Origin: Bacteroides sp.
GTDB lineage: Bacteria > Bacteroidota > Bacteroidia > Bacteroidales > Bacteroidaceae
DNA length: 64,000 bases
Direction: 5' to 3'
Assembly (NCBI GenBank): GCA_017471925.1
Contig: JAFURM010000013.1
Location: 1 to 64,000, forward strand
Part shown: positions 53,976-63,184 of the stretch, piece after piece
Layout: every line of letters begins with the position of its first letter
How positions within the stretch are numbered: the first letter of the stretch is position 1
The notes under the pieces: generated by a model
The model's database searches: none
What the model was told of the DNA's origin: nothing
The model's input: only the letters and a program-made list of their open reading frames with translations
Position numbers and translations under genes: made by a program

Positions 53976-56900
53976 ATGCAGGATTTTGTTCATTTGCACG
54001 TGCACACGGAGTACTCGCTCCTTGACGGCCAGGCCAGCGTCAGCAAGCTGGTGGACAAGGCCATGAAAGATGGCATGAGGGGCATCGCCGTTACCGACCA
54101 TGGCAACATGTTCGGCATAAAGGAGTTCACCAATTACGTCAACAAGAAGAACAGCGGCCCGAAAGGTGAAATCAAGGACCTGAAGAAACGGATGGCCGCC
54201 ATAGAGAGCGGCGAGGTGGCGTGCGAGGACAAGGAGGCCGAACTGGCCGACTGCAAGGCCAAGCTGGCCGACGCCCAGGCACGCATCTTCAAGCCCATCA
54301 TCGGTTGCGAAATGTACGTGGCACGCCGCTCCATGGACAAGCGCGACGGCAAGCAGGACCAGAGCGGCTGGCACCTCATTGTGCTGGCCAAGAACGAGAA
54401 GGGCTATCACAACCTCATCAAGCTGGTGTCACGGGCCTGGACGAAAGGATACTACATGCGTCCGCGTACCGACCGCAGCGAACTGGAGACCTATCACGAA
54501 GGCCTCATCGTCTGCTCGGCCTGCATCGGAGGTGAGGTGCCCAAGAAGATTCTGGCCGGAGACATCGCCGCCGCCGAAGAGACGGTGCAGTGGTACAAAA
54601 ACCTCTTTGGCGACGACTACTATCTGGAAATCCAACGCCACGAAGTGAAGGACCCCACCATACGGGCCAACCGTGAAGCCTATCCCTTGGAACAGCGGGC
54701 CAATGCCGTCATGCTGGAACTGGCCAAGAAATATGACATCAAGGTCATCTGCTCCAATGACGTCCATTTCGTGGACGAGGAGAATGCCGAGGCACACGAC
54801 CGCCTCATCTGCCTCAGCACGGGCAAGGACCTGGACGACCCCACCCGCATGGTCTACACCAAGCAGGAATGGATGAAGACCAAGGCCGAGATGAATGCCC
54901 TCTTTGCCGACGTGCCCGAGTCGCTCTCCAATACGTTGGAGATATTGGATAAGGTAGAGATGTACTCCATTGACCATGCTCCCATCATGCCGACGTTTGC
55001 CATACCCAAGGAGTTCGGCACCGAGGAGGAGTATCGCCAGCGACTGACGGAGCAGGACCTCTTCGACGAGTTCACCCGCGACGAAAACGGTAACGTGGTG
55101 CTCAGCAAGGAGGCGGCCGATGCCAAGATTGAACGCTTGGGCGGCTATGACAAACTCTATCGCATCAAGTTTGAGGCCGACTACTTGGCCAAGTTGGCCT
55201 TTGACGGAGCCAAGCGTCTCTATGGCGACCCGCTGTCGCCCGAAGTGAAGGAACGCCTGATCTTCGAACTCTATATCATGAAGACGATGGGTTTCCCGGG
55301 CTACTTCCTCATTGTGCAGGACTTCATCAATGCGGCCCGCAAGGAGCTGGGCGTATGGGTGGGACCGGGTCGTGGCTCGGCAGCCGGCTCTGCCGTTGCC
55401 TACTGCTTAGGCATCACGAAGATAGACCCCATACAGTATGACCTCCTGTTCGAACGCTTCCTGAATCCTGACCGTATCTCCCTGCCCGATATTGACGTGG
55501 ACTTCGATGATGACGGACGAGGCGAGGTGTTGCGCTGGGTGACCGACAAGTACGGACAGGAGAACGTGGCCCACATCATTACCTACGGCACCATGGCCAC
55601 CAAGATGGCCATCAAGGACGTGGCCCGCGTGCAGAAGCTCCCCCTCTCGGAGTCGGACCGCCTCTGCAAGGCCATCCCCGACAAACTGCCTTCGGGCAAG
55701 AAGATGAACCTCACCAATGCCATCGATGAGATTCCCGAGTTGCAGCAGGCCGAGGCTTCGCTCGACCCCCTGCTGCGCGACACCATGAAGTATGCCCGCA
55801 TGTTGGAGGGCAACGTGCGCGGCACGGGTGTGCATGCCTGCGGCACCATTATCTGCCGCGACCCCATCACCGACTGGGTGCCGGTGAGCACGGCCGATGA
55901 CAAGGAGACGGGCGAGAAGATGCTCGTCACCCAATATGAAGGCTCGGTCATTGAAGACACCGGACTCATCAAGATGGACTTCCTGGGGCTGAAGACCCTC
56001 TCCATACTGAAGGAGGCGGTAGAGAACATCCGCCTCTCCCGGGGCATCGAGGTGGACATCGACAACATCTCCATCACCGACCCCGCCACCTATAAGCTCT
56101 ACTGCGACGGACGCACGGTGGGCACCTTCCAGTTCGAATCGGCCGGTATGCAGAAGTATCTGCGCGAACTGCAGCCCAGCACCTTTGAGGACCTCATCGC
56201 CATGAACGCCCTCTACCGTCCGGGACCTATGGACTACATCCCCGACTTCATCGACCGTAAGCAGGGACGAAAGCCCATCGAGTATGACATCCCCATCATG
56301 GAGAAGTACCTGAAAGATACCTATGGCATCACGGTCTATCAGGAGCAGGTGATGCTTCTGTCGCGTCTGCTGGCCGACTTCACCCGAGGCGAGTCGGACG
56401 CCCTGCGTAAGGCGATGGGTAAGAAACTGAGAGACAAGCTGGACCACATGAAGCCCAAGTTCATCTCGGGCGGACAGAAGAACGGTCACGACCCCAAGGT
56501 GCTGGAAAAGATATGGGCCGACTGGGAGAAATTCGCCTCCTATGCCTTCAACAAGTCTCACGCCACCTGCTACTCCTGGGTGGCCTATCAGACGGCCTAC
56601 CTGAAGGCCAACTATCCGGCCGAGTATATGGCGGCGGTGATGAGCCGAAGCCTTTCGGACATCACCACCATCACCAAGCTGATGGACGAATGTAAGGCCA
56701 TGGGCATCCTGGTGCTGGGACCCGATGTGAACGAGAGTAACCTGAAGTTCACCGTAAACAAGGACGGCAACATCCGTTTCGGTCTGGGCGCGGTGAAGGG
56801 CGTGGGCGAAGGCGCGGTGCAGAACATCATTGACGGACGGAAGAAAGATGGCCCTTATACCGGCATCTTCGACTTTGTGCAGCGCGTCAACCTGAATGCC

Positions 56901-57782
56901 TGCAACAAGAAGAACCTGGAGTGCCTGGCACTGGCCGGTGCTTTCGACAACTTCTCCGAACTGAAACGCGAGCAGTACTTTGCCGCCAACTCCAAGGGCG
57001 AAGTGTTCTTGGACACCCTGGTGCGCTATGGCACCCGCTATCAGGCGGACAAGGCCATGGCTGCCAACTCCCTGTTTGGCGGAGAGAACATGGTGGAAAT
57101 AGCTACCCCCGAAGTGCTGCCGGCCGAACGCTGGAGCGACCTGGAACGCCTGAACAAGGAACGCGAACTGGTCGGCATCTACCTCTCGGCCCATCCGTTG
57201 GACGAATATGTGGTGGTGCTGGAACACGTCTGCAACACGCGCATGGCCGAACTGGACAACATCCCGGCCCTGGCCGGACGCGAGATAACCATGGGCGGCA
57301 TCGTCACCGGTCTGCGCACCGGCATGACCAAGAAAAACAATCCTTTCGGCATCGCCAAGATAGAGGACTATTCCGGCTCGGCCGAACTGCCTTTCTTCGG
57401 CAACGACTGGATTACTTATCAGGGCTACCTGAACGTGGGGACTTTTCTCTTCATCCGGGGACGTTGCCAGCCCAAGCAGTGGAAGCCCGAAGAACTGGAA
57501 CTGAAGGTAGGTTCCATGGAGTTGCTGCCCGACGTGAAAGAGAAAGTCATTGAGAAAATCACGATACTCATCCCGCTGAACGCCCTGAACTCGGCCCTGG
57601 TCATCGAACTGGCCGAACTGAGCAAGGCGAATCCGGGAACCTCCGAACTCTACTTCAAGATAAAGGACACGGACACGCGGATGACGGTGGACCTCGTCTC
57701 CCGACCGGTGAAGCTTTCGGTGGGACGCGAACTTATCTCTTATTTAAAGGAGCATCCGGAGTTGGAGTTTCAGATAAATTAG
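53976..57782 (+). CDS. dnaE: DNA polymerase III alpha subunit
   Basis: Read from ATG 53976 the protein has 1268 residues. The PHP domain starts FVHLHVHTEYSLLDG. It is interrupted by a charged insert (about residues 57-103, EIKDLKKRMAAIESGE and following) usual in Bacteroidetes. The palm catalytic Asp residues are in PDIDVDFDDDGRGEV. Also seen are YNKSHATCYSW-like FNKSHATCYSWVAYQTAYLK, a helix-hairpin-helix region and a C-terminal OB fold (EITMGGIVTGLRTGMTKKNN). It is the main replicative polymerase. Starts at 53898 and 53937 are open but lie upstream of, or next to, the promoter. Confidence 0.97.
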   Translation: MQDFVHLHVHTEYSLLDGQASVSKLVDKAMKDGMRGIAVTDHGNMFGIKEFTNYVNKKNSGPKGEIKDLKKRMAAIESGEVACEDKEAELADCKAKLADAQARIFKPIIGCEMYVARRSMDKRDGKQDQSGWHLIVLAKNEKGYHNLIKLVSRAWTKGYYMRPRTDRSELETYHEGLIVCSACIGGEVPKKILAGDIAAAEETVQWYKNLFGDDYYLEIQRHEVKDPTIRANREAYPLEQRANAVMLELAKKYDIKVICSNDVHFVDEENAEAHDRLICLSTGKDLDDPTRMVYTKQEWMKTKAEMNALFADVPESLSNTLEILDKVEMYSIDHAPIMPTFAIPKEFGTEEEYRQRLTEQDLFDEFTRDENGNVVLSKEAADAKIERLGGYDKLYRIKFEADYLAKLAFDGAKRLYGDPLSPEVKERLIFELYIMKTMGFPGYFLIVQDFINAARKELGVWVGPGRGSAAGSAVAYCLGITKIDPIQYDLLFERFLNPDRISLPDIDVDFDDDGRGEVLRWVTDKYGQENVAHIITYGTMATKMAIKDVARVQKLPLSESDRLCKAIPDKLPSGKKMNLTNAIDEIPELQQAEASLDPLLRDTMKYARMLEGNVRGTGVHACGTIICRDPITDWVPVSTADDKETGEKMLVTQYEGSVIEDTGLIKMDFLGLKTLSILKEAVENIRLSRGIEVDIDNISITDPATYKLYCDGRTVGTFQFESAGMQKYLRELQPSTFEDLIAMNALYRPGPMDYIPDFIDRKQGRKPIEYDIPIMEKYLKDTYGITVYQEQVMLLSRLLADFTRGESDALRKAMGKKLRDKLDHMKPKFISGGQKNGHDPKVLEKIWADWEKFASYAFNKSHATCYSWVAYQTAYLKANYPAEYMAAVMSRSLSDITTITKLMDECKAMGILVLGPDVNESNLKFTVNKDGNIRFGLGAVKGVGEGAVQNIIDGRKKDGPYTGIFDFVQRVNLNACNKKNLECLALAGAFDNFSELKREQYFAANSKGEVFLDTLVRYGTRYQADKAMAANSLFGGENMVEIATPEVLPAERWSDLERLNKERELVGIYLSAHPLDEYVVVLEHVCNTRMAELDNIPALAGREITMGGIVTGLRTGMTKKNNPFGIAKIEDYSGSAELPFFGNDWITYQGYLNVGTFLFIRGRCQPKQWKPEELELKVGSMELLPDVKEKVIEKITILIPLNALNSALVIELAELSKANPGTSELYFKIKDTDTRMTVDLVSRPVKLSVGRELISYLKEHPELEFQIN

Positions 57783-57791
57783 TTACCTTTG
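57761..57791 (+). promoter_or_regulatory. promoter of trxA
   Basis: GTTG (57761-57764), a 19-bp spacer and TACCTTTG (57784-57791), overlapping the end of dnaE. Confidence 0.65.
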
Positions 57792-57847
57792 TCCCAATAA
57801 GCGAATAATAGAACCAATAACCATTATAAACCAAAACATTAAGAACT

Positions 57848-58162
57848 ATGGCTGTAGAAATTACCGACAACAATTACAAGGAACTGCTGGCTGATGGCAA
57901 GCCGGTCGTGATGGACTTCTGGGCACCGTGGTGCGGTCCCTGCAAGATGGTAGCCCCGATTATAGAGGAACTGGCCAAGGAGTATGAAGGCAAGGCCATC
58001 ATCGGCAAGTGTGACGTAGACGACAACAATGACGTGGCTGCCGAGTTTGGCATCCGCAACATTCCCACCGTGCTCTTCTTCAAGGACGGACAGCTGGTGG
58101 ACAAGCAGGTAGGTTCTGCCCCCAAGTCCACTTATGTGAACAAACTGGAAGCTATTCTCTGA
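57848..58162 (+). CDS. trxA: thioredoxin
   Basis: The 104-residue cytosolic thioredoxin has the redox motif WAPWCGPCKM and the cis-Pro element NIPTVLFF. There is no signal peptide. A small acidic protein gene follows 20 bp later. Confidence 0.96.
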   Translation: MAVEITDNNYKELLADGKPVVMDFWAPWCGPCKMVAPIIEELAKEYEGKAIIGKCDVDDNNDVAAEFGIRNIPTVLFFKDGQLVDKQVGSAPKSTYVNKLEAIL

Positions 58163-58182
58163 ACCCGATAACTGCAGAAGAT

Positions 58183-58515
58183 ATGGGAATGGAAGATGAT
58201 TTCTTGCTGGATGATGTGGACGACGAAAAGACGGTGGCCTACATCAAAAACTACCTGCCGCAGGAGTTGAAAGAGAAGTTCAGCGACGATGAACTTTACT
58301 ACTTCCTGGATGTACTGGACGAGTACTACGTGGAGAGCGGTGTGTTGGATGCCGAGCCCGATGCAGACGGCTGCATTGAGATAGACCTGGAGAAGGTGGC
58401 TGCCTATATCGCCGGCGAGGCCGAGAAGGACGGGATAGGCAAGTTCACTCCCGAAGACCTCCTCTTCGTCGTTCAGGGCGAGATGGAGTATATGGATTCG
58501 ATAGACGAGCCGTAA
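58183..58515 (+). CDS. small acidic conserved hypothetical protein
   Basis: The 110-residue protein is strongly acidic (MGMEDDFLLDDVDDEKTVAY; ELYYFLDVLDEYYVESGVL). No membrane segment or signal is present. I do not recognise a named family. It lies 20 bp after trxA and is probably cotranscribed. A second ATG lies two codons into the frame. Confidence 0.75.
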   Translation: MGMEDDFLLDDVDDEKTVAYIKNYLPQELKEKFSDDELYYFLDVLDEYYVESGVLDAEPDADGCIEIDLEKVAAYIAGEAEKDGIGKFTPEDLLFVVQGEMEYMDSIDEP

Positions 58516-58546
58516 GCAGTCGCTACGGCAACCTCTTTCCTGATAC

Positions 58547-58618
58547 AGATTGCGCGGATAGACATGGACAAGCCCGGTGGTGTGCACCGCTTGGCGACCA
58601 TGTCTATCCGCGCAATCT
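58547..58618. repeat. perfect 21-bp inverted repeat in convergent gap
   Basis: Left arm 58547-58567 (AGATTGCGCGGATAGACATG plus G) and right arm 58598-58618 are exact reverse complements. The 30-nt loop itself can pair CAAG with CTTG and CGGTG with CACCG. It lies between the 3' ends of the small acidic gene and the Imm17-like gene. It may be a bidirectional terminator, but it is much longer and more perfect than the others in this window. Confidence 0.85.
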
Positions 58619-58645
58619 TGTTGGTGGAAGTATGGATGTCTGCTC

Positions 58646-58927
58646 CTATGCCGTTGCGGTCAGGCTCTGCTGCAGGGCATAGAGCGTCATGCCTATCAGG
58701 ATGAGGCCCAGGAGGGCATAGAGCCAGCGGGTTTTGGTAAGGCCGATTCGGGCGGCTATCCGTCGGGTGCTGGGCGCGGTGAAGAACCACTTCCAGTTGA
58801 ACGCCGAGGCCAGCACGCAGATGAGTCCGCACGCTCCCCACAGGCCCAGCGTGATGTAGCAGGCCCAGACAGCTACGGCCTCGTTCAGGACGATGAGGCT
58901 CGGGGTGGGAGAGGGGAACGTCGTCAT
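58646..58927 (-). CDS. Imm17-like two-helix membrane protein
   Basis: The 93-residue product has two membrane segments (about residues 20-43 and 68-85) separated by a basic loop with FNWKWFF and [10 protein letters not shown]. This fits the immunity protein 17 family (PF15562), although many members are not near any toxin. The ATG overlaps the tsaE stop by 4 bp (ATGA), which implies coupled translation. No toxin gene is nearby, so an immunity role is doubtful here. Confidence 0.6.
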   Translation of the reverse strand: MTTFPSPTPSLIVLNEAVAVWACYITLGLWGACGLICVLASAFNWKWFFTAPSTRRIAARIGLTKTRWLYALLGLILIGMTLYALQQSLTATA

Positions 58928-59349
58928 GCCATGCTCTCCATCGTGACGTTACGTGCTCCGTCCGCCGTCTCCTCGATGCACACCTTGACAGCGTTGCCGG
59001 GGAGCAGCTCCTCAATCAGTTCGGGCCACTCGATGAAACAGATGGCACCGCTGTAGAAGTAGTCCTCATATCCCATGTCGTAGACCTCCTCCAGTTTCTT
59101 GATGCGGTAGAAGTCGAAGTGGTAGATCAGTTCGCCGGCAATGTCCGAGCGATACTCGTTGACGATGGCAAAGGTGGGCGACGTGATGGGGTCTTCCACA
59201 CCGAGCACTTCGCATACGGCCTTGACAAACGTTGTCTTGCCTGCCCCCATCTTGCCGTAGAGGGCAAACACGGTATTGTCGCCCATGGCTTCCACGAACT
59301 GGCGGGCGGCTTCCTGAATCTCTGCTAATGATTGAATCTTGATTTCCAT
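58924..59349 (-). CDS. tsaE: tRNA threonylcarbamoyladenosine biosynthesis ATPase TsaE
   Basis: The 141-residue protein has Walker [16 protein letters not shown] and the family-typical [10 protein letters not shown] and YHFDFYRI. It works with TsaB and TsaD in t6A37 formation. It overlaps the downstream small membrane protein gene. Confidence 0.95.
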   Translation of the reverse strand: MEIKIQSLAEIQEAARQFVEAMGDNTVFALYGKMGAGKTTFVKAVCEVLGVEDPITSPTFAIVNEYRSDIAGELIYHFDFYRIKKLEEVYDMGYEDYFYSGAICFIEWPELIEELLPGNAVKVCIEETADGARNVTMESMA

Positions 59350-59435
59350 TGTTGTTCTGCTATGTTGATTTAATTATTGTCTTTTGCTGTTCACTTTATC
59401 TGAGTCTCTTTTCGCTTCTCGTTCTCTCCTTGTTC

Positions 59436-60248
59436 TTACGAACGTATGCACCGCCACACGTTGGGGATGATTTTGCAGCCTGCATAGATGAGGATGGAGA
59501 AGAAGATGATGGCGGCTCCCGAGGGCACGTTCCAGTGGAAGGAGATGAAGAGACCGCCCAGACAACCGATGTAGCCAATGAGGATGGAGAGCCAGATGAT
59601 GTGCTTGAAGCGTGAGGTGAAGAGGTTGGCCGTCATCTGCGGGATGGTGAGCAGGGAGATGACGAGCACAATGCCCACCATGCGCAGACAGGAGACGATG
59701 CTCAGGGCAATGAACATCATCAGCAGATATTCGAAACACTGCACGGGGATGCCCTGGGAGCGGGCAAACTCGCGGTCGAAGGCCACATGGATGATGGGGT
59801 GCAGATAGAGCGTGAAGAAGAGGCTGAGCATCAGGGCCACGACGGCCAGCAGAATGATGTCGCCCACGGTGATGGTCAGGATGTTGCCGAAGAGGTAGGC
59901 AGAGAGGTCGGGCGCAAAGCCGGGAGAGAGGAAGGTGAAGATGATGCCCAATGCCATGCCCATGGTCCAGAAGATGGCGATGGCCGAATCTTCGCGCATG
60001 TCCTTCCGTTTGCTGAGCCACTCCACACCGAAGGCGGAGAGCACGGCAAACACTGCCGCCGACAGGATGGGTGGAATGCCCAGATAGAGTCCCAGCCCGA
60101 TGCCGCCGAAGGAGGCGTGGGTCAGTCCGCCGCTGATGAACACCAGCCGACGGGTGACGATGTAGGTACCGATGATGCCGCAGACGATGCTGGCCAGCAG
60201 GCTGCCTATCAAGGCGTGCTGAAAAAACGTATATTGCAATATCTCCAC
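59436..60248 (-). CDS. metal ABC transporter permease (ZnuB/MntB family)
   Basis: The 270-residue inner-membrane permease of the ABC-3 family starts MEILQYTFFQHALIGSLLAS, followed by GTYIVTRRLVFISGGLTHASFGGIGLG, a family hallmark. It has about eight helices. It would import Zn2+ or Mn2+ with an ATPase and a binding protein. Neither partner is in the window; an aroA-phosphatase-type neighbourhood surrounds it. Metal identity cannot be read. Confidence 0.9.
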   Translation of the reverse strand: MEILQYTFFQHALIGSLLASIVCGIIGTYIVTRRLVFISGGLTHASFGGIGLGLYLGIPPILSAAVFAVLSAFGVEWLSKRKDMREDSAIAIFWTMGMALGIIFTFLSPGFAPDLSAYLFGNILTITVGDIILLAVVALMLSLFFTLYLHPIIHVAFDREFARSQGIPVQCFEYLLMMFIALSIVSCLRMVGIVLVISLLTIPQMTANLFTSRFKHIIWLSILIGYIGCLGGLFISFHWNVPSGAAIIFFSILIYAGCKIIPNVWRCIRS

Positions 60249-60286
60249 TTCCAGTCTATATCAATGGTGAATACTTCAGAATGTTG

Positions 60287-60709
60287 TCACTTGATTCCCC
60301 GACGTTCTCCCACGATGAGAAACACTTCGTCCTTCACGCTGTCCGGCAGGGCAATGCCGCGCAACTGCAGGCTGCGCACCCAGCCGGCCACTTCGTCGGA
60401 CTTCATGGTGTAGAAGATGTCGCGGAACTCCTCCTCCTGCTCGGGCGTGTACCCCTCAGCCGGAACGCCGATGTATCGGTCCAGCTCTTCGTCGTCGTAA
60501 TACTCTATCTGCTTGCTGACGGCGGCCAGCAGACTGTCGCGCTCGCACACTTCATGTTGTCCGCAACACTCCTGGTCTGCCTCCACCACGTCGGGAATGC
60601 TTTCCAGTTCGCCGCGCTCCACCCTGCGCTGCAGGCGACGGTAGCGCAGCGTGCCCAGCAGGGCAGCCACTATGGCAAGGAGTATCAGGCTGATGATGAG
60701 AATCCACAT
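60287..60709 (-). CDS. membrane-anchored hypothetical protein with Cys cluster
   Basis: The 140-residue protein has one N-terminal helix (MWILIISLILLAIVAALLG), a basic stretch (RYRRLQRRVERGE) and a cytosolic domain with the cluster CCGQHEVCERD at about residues 48-58. The spacing of three Cys and one His could hold a metal. I do not recognise a family I can name with confidence. It lies 6 bp after aroA and 38 bp before the permease. Confidence 0.7.
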   Translation of the reverse strand: MWILIISLILLAIVAALLGTLRYRRLQRRVERGELESIPDVVEADQECCGQHEVCERDSLLAAVSKQIEYYDDEELDRYIGVPAEGYTPEQEEEFRDIFYTMKSDEVAGWVRSLQLRGIALPDSVKDEVFLIVGERRGIK

Positions 60710-60715
60710 GGTACG

Positions 60716-61951
60716 TCAGGCTCTATGGGTGATGCGGAAGCCTGCGGCCTGCAGGTCTTCCCAATACTTGGGGTAGGACTTGGACACCACGTGCGGCTCG
60801 GCAATCTCCACTTGGGGCAGTACCAGGCAGGCCGGTGCGAAGGCCATGGCCATGCGGTGGTCCTCATAGGTGGCGATGACGGGCTGCGCCTCGGCTGTGC
60901 AGCGCTCGCCTTCCCAGCTCAGGATGCTGTCCTGCTCGGCATGGAGCACGTAGCCCAGTTTCTTCAGTTCGGTGCAGAGGGCGGCCATGCGGTCGGTCTC
61001 CTTAATCTTCAGACTCTGCAGGCCGGTGAAACGGAAAGGGATGCCCATCAGGCAACAGCTCACCACGAAGGTCTGTGCCAGGTCGGGGATGTCCAGCATC
61101 TCTTCCTCTAAGCGGTCAGGCTTTACGCCCGTATAGGTCAGCTTCACGCCCCGGTCGGTGTAGGTCGTCTGCACGCCGAGCTTGGCAAACAGTTCCGCTC
61201 CCCGGCTGTCGCCCTGGTGGCTGTGGTTGAACAGGCCCAGCAGTTCCACCGTTTTACTGCGTTCTCCGCCCAGTGCCACCATCTGATACCAGTAGGAAGC
61301 CGCGCTCCAGTCGCTCTCCACGGTGAAGGGCACATCCCTGTAACCGCCCGCTTGCACCTGTATGTCCCGCTCCGATGTCCATGCGGCCGATGCGCCGAAA
61401 CTCTTCATCAGTTGCAGGGTCAGGTCTATGTAGGGTCGGGAGATGATGTCTCCGGTCAGGTGCAGGTGCAGGCCGTTGGGCAGTGTGGCCCCAATCATCA
61501 GCAGAGCCGAAATGTATTGTGAACTGACGTTCCCCTCCAGCACGATGTCCGTGCCCTGCAGGGACGAACCTGTGATGCGGAGGGGCGGATAGCCCTCCTC
61601 GCCGGCATAGGCGATAGTGGCCCCCAACCGGCGCAGGGCATCCACCAGGATGCGGATGGGGCGTTGCTGCATGCGCTTCGTGCCGGTGATGGTGCGGGTG
61701 CCGGGAGTCACGCTGAGGTAGGCGGTAAGGAATCTCATGGCCGTTCCTGCCGCCATGATGTCGATGACTTCCTGTGCTCCTTTGAGCGCCTTGACCATGA
61801 CGCGGGTGTCGTCACAGTCGCTCAGGTTGTCGGGCATGATGTGGCCGTGTGACAGTGCATGGAGGATGAGGGCACGGTTGCTGATGCTCTTTGATGCCGG
61901 CAGTTGCACGGAGGCCTGCAGGCTCTGCGGGGCAGAAACGGTGTATTGCAT
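60716..61951 (-). CDS. aroA: 3-phosphoshikimate 1-carboxyvinyltransferase
   Basis: Read from ATG 61951 the protein has 411 residues. EPSP synthase of the shikimate pathway is recognised by PASKSISNRALI near the N terminus and by SLKIKETDRMAALCTELKKLG and EDHRMAMAFAPA near the C terminus. The segment GTAMRFLTAYL corresponds to the GNAGTAxRP loop of the family but is shorter. This divergent form is normal for Bacteroidetes. The start at 61987 is also open. Confidence 0.93.
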   Translation of the reverse strand: MQYTVSAPQSLQASVQLPASKSISNRALILHALSHGHIMPDNLSDCDDTRVMVKALKGAQEVIDIMAAGTAMRFLTAYLSVTPGTRTITGTKRMQQRPIRILVDALRRLGATIAYAGEEGYPPLRITGSSLQGTDIVLEGNVSSQYISALLMIGATLPNGLHLHLTGDIISRPYIDLTLQLMKSFGASAAWTSERDIQVQAGGYRDVPFTVESDWSAASYWYQMVALGGERSKTVELLGLFNHSHQGDSRGAELFAKLGVQTTYTDRGVKLTYTGVKPDRLEEEMLDIPDLAQTFVVSCCLMGIPFRFTGLQSLKIKETDRMAALCTELKKLGYVLHAEQDSILSWEGERCTAEAQPVIATYEDHRMAMAFAPACLVLPQVEIAEPHVVSKSYPKYWEDLQAAGFRITHRA

Positions 61952-62037
61952 AATGATAAAGTCGTACTTGCTATAAATTAAGGGCACAAATGTAGCTCAT
62001 TTCCCGAACAACTGCAAGGGCTTTCCCGTAGAATCTT

Positions 62038-62436
62038 CTACTGGCCGTTGGCTTGAATCAGTTTGATGAGGTATTCGCGTTGCAGGGAGAAGGTGTCTCC
62101 CTCCTGTTGCAGGTAGGTGAGCAGTTGCAGGCTCTCCTGTCTCAGTCTGGATTTCAGCAGGATGTTGTCTTCCACCTCTTCGGCCATCTTCAGCATGTTG
62201 GCGGCCGCCAGTTCCAGTTTGCCGCAACGCTCCTCGTCGTCGGCATAGCGGGCAATCAGTTCGCCCGCCTCCATGCCTAACAGTTCCCGGGTGGAGAATC
62301 CCAGCAGCTTGTGCGACATGGCGTCATACTCCTCCCACGCCTTCTCCCTGATTTTCCGCTTGTTCATCAGTGCGGCAACCAGCAGGGAGATAATTTCCTG
62401 TATCATGCGTATCAGATAGTCTTGATGGATGGCCAT
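62038..62436 (-). CDS. DUF6483-like helical protein
   Basis: The 132-residue all-helical protein begins MAIHQDYLIRMIQEIISLLV. The family name is a moderate-confidence recall. There is no signal peptide. It is 87 bp upstream of aroA and 43 bp downstream of the response regulator on the same strand. Confidence 0.6.
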   Translation of the reverse strand: MAIHQDYLIRMIQEIISLLVAALMNKRKIREKAWEEYDAMSHKLLGFSTRELLGMEAGELIARYADDEERCGKLELAAANMLKMAEEVEDNILLKSRLRQESLQLLTYLQQEGDTFSLQREYLIKLIQANGQ

Positions 62437-62479
62437 AGGCAGTTCTTGTTTGTTATAGGAGAGTGAATGTATCTGTCGT

Positions 62480-63184
62480 TTATACGGCCAGCAGCAGTCC
62501 CACGCCGCGCAGCGTCTTGAGTTCTATCGTCTGGTCCGTCTTCAGCATCTTGCGCAGATTGCTGATGAATACGTCCAGGCTTCGCGAGGCAAAGTAGTCG
62601 TCCTCGGTGTCCCAGAATCGGCTGAGGATGGCTTCACGTTTCACCACGTTGTTCTTGTTCTCCACTAACAGTTGCAGGATGCCGGCCTCTCTCACGGTCA
62701 ACACCTTGCTCTCGTTGGAGTGTTCATTCCGCAGCGTGGCATGCTGTGCGTCAAGGGTGAAACTCCCGAACTTATAGCAGCAAGCCTCGCTTCTCGACTT
62801 CTCCCCCTGCTTCATTTTCAGTATGGCCCGTATGTGGGCGTCTATCTCATCGGGCACGAAGGGTTTCTTCACGTAGTTGTTGGCGCCCATCTTGTAGCCG
62901 CCGGTCACATCCTTGGGAGTGGTCAGTGCCGATGCAAAGAGGATGGGCGTATCTCCGTCCGTTTCGCGGATGCGTTCCACCATTTGCAGACCGTTCATTA
63001 CCGGCATGTCCACGTCCGATATGATGATGTCGGGCTTACATTTCTTGTAGGCTTCCAGTCCCTCCTTCCCGTTTTCCGCAGTAGTCACCTGATACCCTCC
63101 GATAATGTCTTCCAGACAACTCTGAAGGATATAACGCAAGTTGGCGTCATCTTCTACTAATAACAATTTAATAATCTTTTCCAT
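62480..63184 (-). CDS. OmpR-family response regulator
   Basis: The 234-residue regulator has a receiver domain with acidic pocket EDDANL, phosphoacceptor Asp57 in IIISDVDMPVMNG, and the conserved Lys in NNYVKKPF. A C-terminal winged helix (about residues 140-234) contains ILQLLVENKNNVVKREAIL and SRSLDVFISNLRKML. Its ATG overlaps the stop of the kinase gene by 1 nt (TAATG). Target genes are unknown. Confidence 0.95.
   Translation of the reverse strand: MEKIIKLLLVEDDANLRYILQSCLEDIIGGYQVTTAENGKEGLEAYKKCKPDIIISDVDMPVMNGLQMVERIRETDGDTPILFASALTTPKDVTGGYKMGANNYVKKPFVPDEIDAHIRAILKMKQGEKSRSEACCYKFGSFTLDAQHATLRNEHSNESKVLTVREAGILQLLVENKNNVVKREAILSRFWDTEDDYFASRSLDVFISNLRKMLKTDQTIELKTLRGVGLLLAV

Noticed and set aside
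58547..58618. Invertible promoter or phase-variation switch
   Set aside because: The arms are only 30 nt apart, there is no promoter between them and no recombinase gene is near.
58646..58927. Toxin-immunity module
   Set aside because: The protein resembles Imm17, but no toxin, Rhs or type VI gene lies in the neighbourhood.
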